Assembly: GCF_023744375.2 (NCBI RefSeq)
Contig: NZ_CP146284.1
Location: forward strand, 2,666,001 to 2,730,000
Source: Parabacteroides sp. AD58
GTDB lineage: Bacteria; Bacteroidota; Bacteroidia; Bacteroidales; Tannerellaceae
Direction of reading: 5' to 3'
Length of the DNA: 64,000 bases
Shown: positions 53,874 to 64,000 of the stretch, one piece after another
Position numbering within the stretch: position 1 is the stretch's first letter
Layout: each line of letters starts with the position of its first letter
Position numbers and translations under genes: made by a program
Notes under the pieces: model-generated
Database searches by the model: none
Seen by the model: only the letters and a program-made list of their open reading frames with translations
Told to the model about the DNA's origin: nothing

Positions 53874-54013
53874 ATCTTTTCGTTTTTAAGTTTGTTAGTT
53901 TATCAGTTGTTTGTCCCTGAGTTTATAAGTCTCTGATTCTCGTGTTCATAACTTATAGGTCAAGTACTAATAAACTAACAATTCGGCAGGGCATTAAGTT
54001 TAGAAAATAGCTA

Positions 54014-56800
54014 TTAATCAGCTAACTTTTCCTTTAGGTAATGTCCGGTGTAGGAAGATGGGCAGGCGGCTATCTCTTCCGGTGTTCCGGCACAAACCAG
54101 GTTACCGCCGTTCTTTCCGCCTTCCGGTCCTAAGTCGATGACATAGTCTGCACATTTGATGACGTCCATGTTATGCTCGATAATGACTACCGTATGGCCT
54201 CGTTCTATCAAAGCATTGAAAGCCTTTAATAAGGTCTTGATATCATGGAAATGCAGCCCCGTTGTCGGTTCATCGAAGACGAAGAGTGTTGGCTGCTGCT
54301 TTTCCTGTCCTAAATAGAAGGCCAGTTTGACGCGCTGGTTTTCTCCTCCAGACAGCGATGAGGAAGTTTGTCCTAATTTGATATAACCTAAGCCTACTTC
54401 CTGTAGCGGTACTAACTTTTTGATGATCTTCTTTTCTTGTGTTCCGGGATTTTGAGAGAAGAACTCGATAGCCTGGTTGACAGTCATCTCCAATACGTCG
54501 TAGATGTTCTTCCCCTGATATTCTACTTCAAGAACGGACGACTTGAAACGCTTGCCGTGACAAGCTTCACATTCCAACGTGACATCTGCCATGAATTGCA
54601 TCTCTACCGTGATGCGGCCTTCACCTTTACATTCTTCACAACGTCCGCCTTCCTTATTGAAGGAGAAATAGGCGGCAGAATAATCCAGTTGTTTGGCCAG
54701 AGGCTGTGCACCGAAGAGTTTGCGGATTTCATCGTAGGCTCCGACATACGTCACCGGATTTGAACGGGAACTTTTCCCAATTGTATTCTGATCGACGTAT
54801 TCAATAGCCTTGATCCGGTTTAAATCTCCTGTTAATCCGGAACAATCTACCGTCAGACGGGCTTCGTCCAGATGTTGTTTGACGCCTTCATAGAAGATAT
54901 CACGGACCAATGAGCTTTTACCGGAACCACTGACTCCAGTTACGACTGTCAATATGTTTAACGGGAATTTAATATCGATTCCTTTCAGGTTATTCTTCCG
55001 GGCACCTTTCACTTCGATGTAACTGTTCCACGGACGGCGATAAAGCGGAAGTTCAATCTTATCTTCTCCCGTCAGGTATCTGACTGTATAACTGTTACTC
55101 TGATTTTGCAGATGAGCTACGTCGCCCTGATAGACAACTTCACCACCCAAGCGTCCGGCTTTCGGACCGATGTCAATAATATAATCGGCAGCCCGGATGA
55201 TTTCTTCGTCGTGTTCAACGACAACAACCGTGTTCCCTAATTGTTGTAACTGGCGCAAAACATGAATCAGCAAGTCGGTATCGCGGGAATGCAGACCGAT
55301 ACTCGGTTCATCCAAGATATATAATGAACCCACCAGACTGCTTCCTAAAGAAGTGGCGAGGTTGATACGCTGACTTTCTCCACCTGATAAGGAAGAAGAA
55401 AGGCGGTCGAGCGTCAGATAACCCAAACCAACGTCCAGCAGGAATTGAAGACGGTTCTTAATTTCTGTCAGTAAGCGACTGGCGATTGCGGCATCGTTCT
55501 CGTCCAGATTCAAATGGTCGAAGAAAGCTTTGGCTTCAGTAATTGGCATGGCAACGACTTCTGCAATATTCTTTCCTCCTACTTTTACGTATAAAGCTTC
55601 CGGTTTCAAGCGAGCTCCCTTACAAGCCGGACAAACGGTCTTACCCCGATAGCGGGCCAACATGACCCGATATTGGATTTTATATAGATTCTCTTCTACA
55701 TATTTGAAGAAATCGTCGATGCCATGTACACCTTTGGCTCCGTGCCACAGCAAGTCCTTTTCTTTTTCGGTCAGTTCGTAATAAGGACGATGAATCGGGA
55801 AATCATAGCGGGCACTGCTGACGATGAAGTCTTTCAACCATTCGCCCATCACTTCGCCTTTCCAGCAGACTACGGCGCCTTCGTAGACCGAAAGACTTTT
55901 ATCCGGTACGACCAGATTCTCATCGATTCCCAGCACTTTCCCGAAGCCTTCACACACCGGACAAGCGCCTAGCGGATTGTTAAAGCTGAACATCATGTCG
56001 GTCGGTTCGGTAAAGGTCATGCCGTCAGCCTCGAATTTCTTGGAAAACTCTTTCAAGATGACTTGGTCCTGTAAATAGATACGAATTCGGCAAACGCCAT
56101 GTCCTTCGAAGAAGGCAGTCTCTGCCGAATCAGCCAGTCGGCTTCGCAATGATTTCTCTTGCGAAACAGCCAGTCGGTCGATCAACAGTTCAATTGGTTC
56201 TTCCAATAACTTCGGGTCAGCCAAGGCTTCTGCAATACGATAGGCTTTATCATGAATAAACAAGCGGGTATAACCTTCCTTCTGCAAGATCTCCAGTTGT
56301 TCCTTCATCGAACGGCCTTCAAGAAGAATAACTGGGGCAAAGACGGCAAAGCGTGTTCCGTCCGGGTATTCCAATACTGTCCGGACAATATCGCTTACCT
56401 GGTGCTTCTTTACTTCTTCCCCTGAAATTGGAGAGATAGTCTTTCCGATACGGGCATAAAGCAAGCGCAGATACTCATAAATCTCGGTCGAAGTGCCTAC
56501 CGTTGAACGCGGATTCCGCGTATTGACTTTCTGCTCGATGGCAATAGCTGGCGGGATTCCTTTGATGTAATCGCATTCCGGTTTGCTCATGCGTCCCAAA
56601 AACTGACGGGCATAGGCTGAAAGACTTTCCACATATCGCCGTTGCCCTTCGGCATACAACGTATCGAAAGCTAATGATGATTTGCCGCTACCCGACAGTC
56701 CCGTTATCACCACCAGTTTGTTGCGAGGTATTTCAACATCTATATTTTTCAGATTGTTGACTCTGGCACCTTTAATGAAGATTGAATTATTCTCGGACAT
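54014..56800 (-). CDS. uvrA: Excinuclease ABC subunit A
   Basis: This is the DNA damage-recognition ATPase of nucleotide excision repair. The 928-residue protein has two ABC modules: Walker [13 protein letters not shown] near 34-45 and [11 protein letters not shown] near 625, with signatures LSGGESQR near 470 and LSGGENQR near 815. Zinc-finger cysteines are present in CPVCEGFG near 275 and CEECKGEG...CEACHG near 720-745. The length is slightly under the usual 940. No stop or frameshift is seen. It is monocistronic, and no other uvr gene is near. A paralogous second UvrA is common in Bacteroidota and could lie elsewhere. Confidence 0.95.
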   Translation of the reverse strand: MSENNSIFIKGARVNNLKNIDVEIPRNKLVVITGLSGSGKSSLAFDTLYAEGQRRYVESLSAYARQFLGRMSKPECDYIKGIPPAIAIEQKVNTRNPRSTVGTSTEIYEYLRLLYARIGKTISPISGEEVKKHQVSDIVRTVLEYPDGTRFAVFAPVILLEGRSMKEQLEILQKEGYTRLFIHDKAYRIAEALADPKLLEEPIELLIDRLAVSQEKSLRSRLADSAETAFFEGHGVCRIRIYLQDQVILKEFSKKFEADGMTFTEPTDMMFSFNNPLGACPVCEGFGKVLGIDENLVVPDKSLSVYEGAVVCWKGEVMGEWLKDFIVSSARYDFPIHRPYYELTEKEKDLLWHGAKGVHGIDDFFKYVEENLYKIQYRVMLARYRGKTVCPACKGARLKPEALYVKVGGKNIAEVVAMPITEAKAFFDHLNLDENDAAIASRLLTEIKNRLQFLLDVGLGYLTLDRLSSSLSGGESQRINLATSLGSSLVGSLYILDEPSIGLHSRDTDLLIHVLRQLQQLGNTVVVVEHDEEIIRAADYIIDIGPKAGRLGGEVVYQGDVAHLQNQSNSYTVRYLTGEDKIELPLYRRPWNSYIEVKGARKNNLKGIDIKFPLNILTVVTGVSGSGKSSLVRDIFYEGVKQHLDEARLTVDCSGLTGDLNRIKAIEYVDQNTIGKSSRSNPVTYVGAYDEIRKLFGAQPLAKQLDYSAAYFSFNKEGGRCEECKGEGRITVEMQFMADVTLECEACHGKRFKSSVLEVEYQGKNIYDVLEMTVNQAIEFFSQNPGTQEKKIIKKLVPLQEVGLGYIKLGQTSSSLSGGENQRVKLAFYLGQEKQQPTLFVFDEPTTGLHFHDIKTLLKAFNALIERGHTVVIIEHNMDVIKCADYVIDLGPEGGKNGGNLVCAGTPEEIAACPSSYTGHYLKEKLAD

Positions 56801-56882
56801 ATTTTCCCTTCTCTTGTTTATGCAAAAATAAACAAGTTCCGGCGTTCTGACAAATAAACCCTTTCAATCCCGTTTAGAATCA

Positions 56883-59800
56883 TTACCTTTTTACAACCTC
56901 CAGCGTGACTGGTCCGATTAATCCTGATTTCTGTAAAGGATCTTTCTCGCTCCATCCGTTGCAGGCCGTCCACGTTGTCCGTTCCTGTTCCGGCAGGCGG
57001 CTGTCTCCAATCAGGCGGTTCTGCCAGGTTGTGGTTACTTCAACCGAGATTTGATTCTTCCCTTTATGTAACCATTCTGATATGTCCAGTCGGTAAGGTG
57101 GTGTCCAGACGCCACCTGCATATTGGCCGTTTACAGTTACTTTGGCTGTAACTCCTATGTCTTGCAGATTCAGGTAAATGTTTCCAGCCGGCAACTGATC
57201 GATGCTAATCTGTTTGTCGTAAACAATAGTTCCCGAATAATAACGGATGGATTCATCCGGATGCGTGCTGATATCGATTAACTGATCGAATGATTGCGCT
57301 TGTTTCGGTCCTCGTATCGAATCCTTGAATGTAACGTTCCAATCCTTATCCAATGCCATCCATGTTTCCGGGCGTGGACAGTTTGCATCGATACCTTCTG
57401 CCGAAGCTTTGCCTGTCTGCCGGAATACAATAAATGCACTTTCGAAAGGAGCCAGCCGTAAAGGAACTTGTGTTCCGTTTTCCGTAAACTCGAATGCTGG
57501 TAACCGACGGATCTTTCCTGTGGTAGCATCCCACCATTCGGGCTGTTTCCCTTTTATGCGGAACTCAGGTGTCACTTCTATTTCCTGATCACTTTGATTG
57601 GACAGGAAATAAATGTCTTTTCCTTCAGCTTGCCGGTGTGCATATAAGACAGGAGATGTTTCAGGTATCTGGCAGTCGGGTACACAGCCTATCTTCTCCA
57701 ATGCTTCTTGCATGGACATGCCATACAGAAGCCAGCCTTTCCCTCGTTGTACGGCCTGCGTTTGTTTTCCGTCTAGTCCTTTCCACAAGCTATCAGCCAA
57801 GGCTTTTACTTGCTGATCCGCTTTCTCATAATCTTTTCCACTCGGAGAACGTTCCGGTGCTGGACCCAAAATGACTGCGCCGTCGTTGAGTAGCGATGCA
57901 ATTTTCTCCAGTAATTCCGGTCGCATTGTCTTTAATTCCGGTAATACTAACATCCGATATTGTGTCCCATGAGGAAGTGTTAGTAAACCATCCTTTACAT
58001 ACAAATCCTGTTCAATGACTTCAGCATTGATATAATCGAACTGATATCCTTTCGGCAGAGCCGGCTGCGTGATTCCTGTCATTTTAGGAGCATCTTCTCC
58101 GATGAAATAGGCAACGTCGGCAATATTCAATCCTTGTTGTAGCATGTAGTTGGTACGTTTCAGATAGGACGTGAATAAATCCATATGCGGATACCAGGTG
58201 TTCAGCCGGTTAAATTCACTGCTGAACCAGGCATTTACTCCCGGTACACGTTCATCTGAAGGCTGCGATATGCAAAGGTGTAACAAAGTGCTGTTGATGC
58301 CTTCACTGAAGAAACGGTCTCCGCGTTGTTTCATCATTGCAGGATAGCAGTTGAATGGGCGGCCACCGCTGGTAAAGGATTCTGCGGAGATGCGTTGTTT
58401 GCCATAGATGTGCCCGCAAGAAGAAGCTGCCCGGTTTTCGATATTCCCTAAATCACCGAAGCTCCAGAATTCACCGCCTATTTCATCCGATTGTCCTCCA
58501 TACTGGAGAAATTCTCCGGGGAAACCCCAGTGTCCATAATTCTCTAACCAGGTTCTTAATCCGTATTTATGAGAAATATCCCGTAATCCACCTACATAAT
58601 CATAGGCAACACGGTCGGCAACCAGTCGGCGTACATCCCAAAGGAAACGGTCTGATCTGTCTTGGCTGTCTACTACGTATCCTTTATAGACAGGCAGGAA
58701 AGGTAAAGGATCATAGCCATAGCGAGACTTGAATGACTCCATAAAGTCATCCGTGAAGTTTTGTCCTCCTGTTTCATAACTGTCTTGTACAACAACCTTC
58801 CAGCATTTCCGGTCGGCTTCCGGAATACGGCGAATGATTTCTCCCATATAAGCGTCAAAATGGGCAGCCACGTGTTCACGACTCATCTTATCAACTTCCA
58901 GTCCTGTGGCTATTGGTTCTGCTGGACTATTAGTTACACCGGTTGGGCACATACCAGTCCGCATGATGACCCATTTCCCGGCCGGAGCGTCCCATGTAAG
59001 CTGATCACCTGTCAGACAGGAAGAGATATCGATGACTTGATCTGAATGGATCGCCCATGATGCATTATCTAAAGCCGGTTGTTCACGCCATTGATACTCT
59101 TTCCAGTAAGGTAGCGGTGTTTGGAACATTTTGGCCAGACTCTTTTCCGGATAACGTTCGATTTGTGGTGCTGATGACAGAATAATGTCTTTGAGTTCAC
59201 TTCCGGCAGCTGTTGCCTCAACTTCTACCTTAAAGCGACTGGCCTGAATAGCCGGAACAGAAATGACAACCGGAGCATACGGATCAAAGCCCACATTCAG
59301 TGCAGCATTGAAGCGGTCGAGGACAAATTCATCTATTAATTTATAGGCTCCGTTCTGTTCGGCAAATAACTGGGCCGTTGTATTGATCGGCTTTTCTGAA
59401 GGATAAAATGAAATGGTCCGCAAAGTAAAGCCCGGTTTGGTCTTGAGGATTACTTCGTACGGCCGTTTCGGGTCTTTTGGAAATATTACTTTTCCCGATG
59501 ACACAGTATCTGCCTTTTCCAAGGCAGGAAAAGCGATGACACGAACATCCTGAAAATCCTTGGCTGGTTTATCTAATTGGATGGAAATCTTTTTCCCACC
59601 TTCTATCTGACAGCTGGTGGAAGTCAGGTAACGCATGGCTTGTTCGGGCTTGATCCAAGGCCCTCCGGACTGACTCCAGCCGGGTGAATTGAAGATTCCG
59701 ATTTCGATACCCAACTCTGTGGCTGTCTTTAAGGCTGTATGCAGAATTTTCCACCATTCTTCACTACCGAAAGCTACCTTTTCATACGGCGTTTCAATAC

Positions 59801-60035
59801 CTTCTACGCCCATACTTCCGATAAAAGCCCGGTTGATACCGGCCTCTTTCATGGCATACAAGTCTTTCTTTACACCTTCTTCCGATATATTTCCTGAAAT
59901 CCAATACCAATAAACGGAAGTTTGTACCTGATTGGATGGATTCTTGAATCCGGATTCGAGCGGATCAGACGAACAGCTTATTCCTGAAATGGATAAGGTT
60001 ACTCCCAATATAGCCTGCCAAAATAGATTTTTCAT
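56883..60035 (-). CDS. GH106-family alpha-L-rhamnosidase-like lipoprotein
   Basis: This is a 1050-residue exported enzyme of the GH106 type. The start is set at the ATG at 60035 because GAGG lies just before it and the resulting signal ends in SGISC (Cys21); the open frame extends 13 residues further. The mature protein opens with the family-typical VYWYWISGNISEEGVKKDLYAMKEAGINRAFI, continues through a catalytic barrel (about 60-640, with the GYHS-like EIGIFNSPGWSQSGGPW and WLENYGHWGFPGEF segments), and ends in beta-sandwich domains (about 900-1050, with KVTVNGQYAGGVWTPPYRLDIS). It probably cuts terminal rhamnose from plant or bacterial glycans. It stands alone between uvrA and the gld operon. 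Confidence 0.85.
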   Translation of the reverse strand: MKNLFWQAILGVTLSISGISCSSDPLESGFKNPSNQVQTSVYWYWISGNISEEGVKKDLYAMKEAGINRAFIGSMGVEGIETPYEKVAFGSEEWWKILHTALKTATELGIEIGIFNSPGWSQSGGPWIKPEQAMRYLTSTSCQIEGGKKISIQLDKPAKDFQDVRVIAFPALEKADTVSSGKVIFPKDPKRPYEVILKTKPGFTLRTISFYPSEKPINTTAQLFAEQNGAYKLIDEFVLDRFNAALNVGFDPYAPVVISVPAIQASRFKVEVEATAAGSELKDIILSSAPQIERYPEKSLAKMFQTPLPYWKEYQWREQPALDNASWAIHSDQVIDISSCLTGDQLTWDAPAGKWVIMRTGMCPTGVTNSPAEPIATGLEVDKMSREHVAAHFDAYMGEIIRRIPEADRKCWKVVVQDSYETGGQNFTDDFMESFKSRYGYDPLPFLPVYKGYVVDSQDRSDRFLWDVRRLVADRVAYDYVGGLRDISHKYGLRTWLENYGHWGFPGEFLQYGGQSDEIGGEFWSFGDLGNIENRAASSCGHIYGKQRISAESFTSGGRPFNCYPAMMKQRGDRFFSEGINSTLLHLCISQPSDERVPGVNAWFSSEFNRLNTWYPHMDLFTSYLKRTNYMLQQGLNIADVAYFIGEDAPKMTGITQPALPKGYQFDYINAEVIEQDLYVKDGLLTLPHGTQYRMLVLPELKTMRPELLEKIASLLNDGAVILGPAPERSPSGKDYEKADQQVKALADSLWKGLDGKQTQAVQRGKGWLLYGMSMQEALEKIGCVPDCQIPETSPVLYAHRQAEGKDIYFLSNQSDQEIEVTPEFRIKGKQPEWWDATTGKIRRLPAFEFTENGTQVPLRLAPFESAFIVFRQTGKASAEGIDANCPRPETWMALDKDWNVTFKDSIRGPKQAQSFDQLIDISTHPDESIRYYSGTIVYDKQISIDQLPAGNIYLNLQDIGVTAKVTVNGQYAGGVWTPPYRLDISEWLHKGKNQISVEVTTTWQNRLIGDSRLPEQERTTWTACNGWSEKDPLQKSGLIGPVTLEVVKR

Positions 60036-60161
60036 GGTCCTCTTGATTAAGTATGTATCTGATATTTCTGCCAAATTTAGAAGGTTTTTCTGCTATGCGG
60101 CCTTTCTTTTTTGATATTTGTTTTATCAATATTGATATAGAGCCAATTTCCTTTTCTACAA

Positions 60162-60195
60162 ATAAAAAACGGGATGTCGCAGCTGCGACATCCCG
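60162..60195 (-). terminator. Terminator of the gldLMN operon
   Basis: A perfect 26-base palindrome (60170-60195), with 13-base arms of C-G-G-G-A-T-G-T-C-G-C-A-G and their complement, is followed on the minus strand by TTTTTTATTTG. It lies 28 bases beyond the gldN stop codon. Confidence 0.9.
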
Positions 60196-60223
60196 CTATA
60201 ATTTAACTCAGTTGCTTTTATTT

Positions 60224-61303
60224 TTATCTGCGGCGAACGCTTCGAACGGCACCTGTGGATCTAGGAGCTTTCTGTGCTTTCGGCGCTTTTACTTTTTCTG
60301 TCTTTGTCTCTTTTACCTTCGCTTCTTTCGCCTTTGCTTTCTTTCCTTTCTGGTTAGCTTCGAGTTCTTTCAGCAAGGTCGTATCAGGTTTCATCCATAG
60401 AGAATCTTCGAATGAGACTAACTGCTTTTCAATACGGTCCTGCTCTTTCTTTAATGAATCAGGAGTCGGACAATAGGCCTGCAACGGCTGGTTCATCAGG
60501 TTTTGTGTCTTGATGATGTCTCCATCAAACATCCGGCGGCGAAAATAATCGTCGATGGTAAATGTCATCGCATTGTTCAGGTTGGAAGTCATGATATAAG
60601 CCGTATGCAAATAAGGGCGGATATTTTCATAAGGCAACCAGAACATCGGACTGGTGGTCTCGCCGAAATCGTTATCGGATGATAACAATGGACAAATAGC
60701 TAATGTCTTAACGTCGAACAGTGAATTGTTCTGGTCGAAGTACCACATTTCCTTGACATAATACGATTTCACCTGTTCGGAAGGAATATCGCTTTCGTTG
60801 ATGACTAATGACGGTTCGCCACCGTTCTTCGGTTCCACTTCTTCATAAAATACATGGAAACGGTCCAGCATTTCCTTGAAATTTACCAGATGTTCGTCAT
60901 CGAATACTTCATAACCGTCCAGGTATTCATAAACTTTCAACTTATTCTCACTGAGCAGTTGGAAGATCAATGTGAATAAGTTCATCTGTCCGTTCATCGG
61001 GCGAATCGGGTAATATAAAGGCGTATTCTTTTCTTTTGTCAGATCGACCTGTCGATATACCACGCGCATCCAGCGGGCATTTCCAACCTGTTGGGTCAAG
61101 CGTTCATTCAGGTCTTGCGCACGAACCGACAATTCCGGTAGTCCGCTCTCTTCTTTTGTCGCAGCTCGTTCCCCTCGGCTGGCACGTGGTCCTTTGCGCT
61201 GTTGCTGTGTTGTCTGCGTTCCTCCATTATCTTCCTGGGCATTTGCCGGAAGAATAGTCATTAGGGAAATCAAACAAGCCACTATATAATAGATACGTTT
61301 CAT
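60224..61303 (-). CDS. gldN: Type IX secretion component GldN/PorN
   Basis: This periplasmic partner of GldK forms the ring complex of the type IX secretion system. The 359-residue protein has a signal peptide (about 1-22, ending ANA) and a Gly/Gln/Arg-rich linker (about 25-50). The GldN core follows (about 75-300), with WMRVVYRQVDLTKEKNTPLYYPI, MNLFTLIFQLL, YEYLDGYEVF, DVKTLAICPL and IDDYFRRRMFDGDI. The tail (about 320-359) is strongly basic, with repeated Lys-Ala and Lys-Glu and a final SVRRR; this Lys-rich tail is longer than in the usual family member and could contact the outer-membrane face or peptidoglycan. It ends the gldL-M-N operon, 54 bases after gldM. Confidence 0.92.
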   Translation of the reverse strand: MKRIYYIVACLISLMTILPANAQEDNGGTQTTQQQRKGPRASRGERAATKEESGLPELSVRAQDLNERLTQQVGNARWMRVVYRQVDLTKEKNTPLYYPIRPMNGQMNLFTLIFQLLSENKLKVYEYLDGYEVFDDEHLVNFKEMLDRFHVFYEEVEPKNGGEPSLVINESDIPSEQVKSYYVKEMWYFDQNNSLFDVKTLAICPLLSSDNDFGETTSPMFWLPYENIRPYLHTAYIMTSNLNNAMTFTIDDYFRRRMFDGDIIKTQNLMNQPLQAYCPTPDSLKKEQDRIEKQLVSFEDSLWMKPDTTLLKELEANQKGKKAKAKEAKVKETKTEKVKAPKAQKAPRSTGAVRSVRRR

Positions 61304-61357
61304 AAGACGTTATTTATTTGTTTTCTTTCGTAATTGATCTTTTCTGAACCCGATTGA

Positions 61358-62926
61358 TTAGTTGACGATCACTTCTATAGTCGATATCTTACGTTCGATG
61401 CCGTCCGGACCTTTTGCAATCACGTTGGTGATATAAAAGCGTTTTCCTCTTGACAGGCGTCGGATATAATCTTTCTGCCGTTGAGAAAAATTCGTTCCTT
61501 GTGCCACTTCAGGGATGGCATTACCCATCGAATCGAAGAATGTCAGCTCAAAACTCTGTACAGTATATTTTACGTTCAACAGATCATCATCAATCGCTGC
61601 CAAGATTCCATTGGCTTCCACTAAGCTGCGTTTAGAAATCTTTCCGCCCCGGAACTTCCGGACGTTTCCGTTTTCATCCTTATATTCGATGTAAGGCATC
61701 GGATCCGGTAAGGCGCGTACACGGAATGATGTCTTGGCCATTTCTACATTCCGGCCGTCTGCCATGCGGGCATTCACGGTGACAACAGCTTCTGTCCCTA
61801 CTTTTGACGGACGGGCTTCCCACAGATCTCCTTTGCGTGTCAGCGTTCCATTTGTCATTGAAGCAGTCACATTGCCACTTGGAACACCCGGAACAGCAAT
61901 ACGGATCGGGTTGGCAATACCTGCATACAAGACGTTCATTAAGGTGGGAGCTACTGTTGCACTCGGTTCTGTAACGAAATATTCACTTTCGAACGGATAA
62001 CGGTTCATACTGCCATCACTATTGGGCATCTCGATATATCCTTTTACCGGGAATGTTCCGGTCGCTCCTGTGCCTACCGTAAATACACCTTCTTTTTCGG
62101 CTGGCAGTTCTTTCCCATTTACGAAAATAGTAGGCCGTTTGGTGGAGTCGACGGCTGATAAAACAATATTCGCCTGGTACTGGCTTCCACGCATCACGAT
62201 CTGGCTCTGCGGTATGACTTGTGCTGTAATCTGGTTGACGCGGTAGTCTCCGACATCAACGCTGTTTAATAAATGAGAAAGGACTTCTCCTTCAGCATAC
62301 CGGATATCACTTTGAATCTTTGTCAATAAGGTAATGGCCGCAGCTACCGGCATATTCTCAAACAAGGCTGTTTCCCAAGTGCGGGTGTTAATACCAGCCT
62401 GATGTGGAGGCTCTGTGCTCAACACATTTTCAATAATACGAGTCTTTGCTGAGTCTTGTACCAATTCTCCCATCCAGGTTCGATAGGCATCAATCGATTC
62501 ACGCAAGTTTTTCCCTTCACCTTTTATAGGAGCCAGCATAACACGTGCTGCTGCTTCCAGGTCGTCTTTATGTTCAATGTTATCCACATTCGCTTCTTTG
62601 CCATCGGCGATGACGGCTATCTTCTGTTTCAGATCCTGTATGTAATTATACAAGGAATCTGATCTTTGCTTCACTTCCCGACCTTTCTGGTACCATTCCT
62701 TCACCTTTTCGGGGTTTGTCTGGTAATAGGCTTCCAGTTCGTTGGAAACAATGTCATTGCGCTGTTTCGTATTGTCGATGGAAGTGCGCAAACTGTCTTG
62801 CACCAGCTCAAAGCCATCCAATACTTCTGATGATACATTCAGTGCCATCATGGCAATGAACACCAAGTACATCAGATTGATCATCTTTTGGCGTGGCGAA
62901 TTCGGATTGTTTGCTACTCCTGCCAT
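61358..62926 (-). CDS. gldM: Type IX secretion motor component GldM/PorM
   Basis: This inner-membrane protein has a long periplasmic part that spans the periplasm and transmits force to GldKN. The 522-residue protein starts with a short cytoplasmic part ending NSPRQKMI and one transmembrane helix (about 16-32, [16 protein letters not shown]), followed by [11 protein letters not shown] helical domain covers about 40-225, then three beta domains run to the end, as known for GldM. The acidic Glu34-type residue just after the helix, which couples to GldL, is visible as SEVLDGF. The length fits the family. It lies 53 bases after gldL. Confidence 0.94.
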   Translation of the reverse strand: MAGVANNPNSPRQKMINLMYLVFIAMMALNVSSEVLDGFELVQDSLRTSIDNTKQRNDIVSNELEAYYQTNPEKVKEWYQKGREVKQRSDSLYNYIQDLKQKIAVIADGKEANVDNIEHKDDLEAAARVMLAPIKGEGKNLRESIDAYRTWMGELVQDSAKTRIIENVLSTEPPHQAGINTRTWETALFENMPVAAAITLLTKIQSDIRYAEGEVLSHLLNSVDVGDYRVNQITAQVIPQSQIVMRGSQYQANIVLSAVDSTKRPTIFVNGKELPAEKEGVFTVGTGATGTFPVKGYIEMPNSDGSMNRYPFESEYFVTEPSATVAPTLMNVLYAGIANPIRIAVPGVPSGNVTASMTNGTLTRKGDLWEARPSKVGTEAVVTVNARMADGRNVEMAKTSFRVRALPDPMPYIEYKDENGNVRKFRGGKISKRSLVEANGILAAIDDDLLNVKYTVQSFELTFFDSMGNAIPEVAQGTNFSQRQKDYIRRLSRGKRFYITNVIAKGPDGIERKISTIEVIVN

Positions 62927-62979
62927 TGTTTATCTGTTTTCCTGCAAAATCGTTCTATATAACTTTATTCTTATTTCAC

Positions 62980-63975
62980 TCATCCTTGTTTCGGGGCATT
63001 ATATGGCTGTTGGTAACCATACGGCTGCTGATACATCGGTTGTTGATAGGGCTGTTGTTGATACATGGGCTGTTGCGGAGCCATATTAACAGTCATGGCC
63101 TGTAATAATCGGCTGTATACCTGATTCAGTTGAGCTAACTGCTGAGTCATCTTTTCCGTTTCACTGCGGAATACCGAGCTGTCTACTACCGAACCATTGT
63201 ACATATCTTTAATGCGGGCCAAACCTGCATTGATCTGTTCGATGTTTTCAATCTGCATGCTGATACTTTTCAGCTGGGCTTCATAAATGGCATTCAGACC
63301 ACTGATATTGTGGTTCAGGGCTTCCATCTGCTGTACATAGCCTTTTGAGTTCTGGCTGATGCCATCCGAATTATCGGAAATATGCTGGTATGCATTTAAT
63401 AACGTATCGGATGCACTTGTCAATGAATTGGTCACTTGCGAGAACTTTTCCATTTGTTCAGACATCGACGACAACTGTTCCAGATATTTCTGAGTAGCTT
63501 CGGTCAGTTCCGCCATTTTTGAGATTTGTTCGGCTGCTCCGCTCAGTTTCTTGATGCTGTCAGACAGGTTGCGGGTATCTTCTTCAGTTACATTCAATCC
63601 TAAGGAAGCTGCTGCCGCTGCTCCACTCACTGTACTGCCTGAAGCCGGAGCTCCGTTTCCCATATTCATGACGACACCACCTACCTGAATACCATTTCCT
63701 CCGTTGGTTTCACTTCCTTTGGTGAAGTCCGGACGGTCTAACGGATTCTTCGATTTAAGAACCGGAAAGACATCTTCCCAATGATATTCGTCGTTCGGAC
63801 GTTCGAAGGCTGAGATGAAGAATACGGCAGCTTCCGTAATCATCGCCACGAACAGAATCTGGTTGGCATACGGTAAATGCAGCAACTTGAACAAGGCACC
63901 GATGATTACGACTGATGCACCCCAGCTGTAGCAGAAGTTCAATACGCGTTTTCCTTTCTCACTCGAAAGGAACAT
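62980..63975 (-). CDS. gldL: Type IX secretion motor component GldL/PorL
   Basis: This inner-membrane protein forms, with GldM, the proton-driven rotary motor of type IX secretion. The 331-residue protein has two transmembrane helices close to the N-terminus (about 12-30 and 37-56, LHLPYANQILFVAMITEAAVFFIS between and after), containing a Glu in the second helix. A long helical cytoplasmic part follows (about 125-290). The C-terminus (about 300-331) is a low-complexity run of Tyr, Gln, Pro and Met with repeated YQQP, not part of the core. The operon start, gldK/porK, should lie to the right of the window. The start has no visible strong ribosome-binding site. Confidence 0.93.
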   Translation of the reverse strand: MFLSSEKGKRVLNFCYSWGASVVIIGALFKLLHLPYANQILFVAMITEAAVFFISAFERPNDEYHWEDVFPVLKSKNPLDRPDFTKGSETNGGNGIQVGGVVMNMGNGAPASGSTVSGAAAAASLGLNVTEEDTRNLSDSIKKLSGAAEQISKMAELTEATQKYLEQLSSMSEQMEKFSQVTNSLTSASDTLLNAYQHISDNSDGISQNSKGYVQQMEALNHNISGLNAIYEAQLKSISMQIENIEQINAGLARIKDMYNGSVVDSSVFRSETEKMTQQLAQLNQVYSRLLQAMTVNMAPQQPMYQQQPYQQPMYQQPYGYQQPYNAPKQG

Positions 63976-64000
63976 TTCTATAATATTCTTATATCTTCTA

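Noticed and set aside
1-64000. CRISPR arrays, rRNA and tRNA genes
   Set aside because: No regularly spaced direct repeats with unique spacers and no cloverleaf or rRNA-like sequence were noticed by eye in any intergenic gap.

Overview
The window looks like a chromosomal segment of a gut Bacteroidota of the Parabacteroides/Tannerellaceae type. The evidence is: Bacteroidota-style promoters (TTTG, about 19-20 bases, TAnnTTTG) before several genes; a SusC/SusD pair with a FecR-type anti-sigma factor; many Sec or lipoprotein signals; and type IX secretion genes (gldL, gldM, gldN and a SprE/PorW homologue), which most intestinal Bacteroides lack. The genus call is inference; no rRNA or other marker is present.

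Left part (1-26.7 kb), mostly core genes. These are a SulP transporter, dihydrolipoyl dehydrogenase, a PH-domain membrane protein, a membrane-tethered DUF6377 regulator, thioredoxin, a DUF2461 protein, SppA, a family-10-like glycosidase, a large lamin-tail exported protein, asd, a DUF554 protein, a 57-residue small ORF, dusB, an exported nitrilase-like amidase, aroA, a small membrane-anchored protein, a metal ABC permease, sprE/porW and ribF. A repeat cluster and two exported GIN-domain proteins follow.

Middle part (26.8-53 kb), accessory and visibly more AT-rich in places. It starts with a lone KilA-N gene, then GH20 and GH38 glycosidases (suggesting host N-glycan use) and an ECF sigma factor whose promoter is nearly identical to that of the GH20 gene. 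An IS30-family element sits against the 3' end of a polysaccharide-utilisation-like locus that reads leftward: FecR, SusC, SusD, three exported FAD-dependent oxidoreductases (one a double-domain fusion with a Tat signal), a decayed susD relic not represented by any intact ORF, and two exported barrel-like proteins. I recognise no classical glycoside hydrolase, lyase or sulfatase in this locus. It is the best candidate for an undescribed system: an exported flavoenzyme-based glycan or glycoside utilisation locus.

Right part (53.3-64 kb): superoxide dismutase, UvrA, a GH106-type rhamnosidase-like lipoprotein, and the gldL-gldM-gldN operon, read leftward. gldK/porK is expected just beyond the right edge.

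Non-coding points: several strong hairpin terminators, two candidate small RNAs (about 3.8 kb and 16.6 kb), and three inverted-repeat clusters (24.8, 34.6 and 53.2 kb). I saw no CRISPR array, rRNA or tRNA gene.
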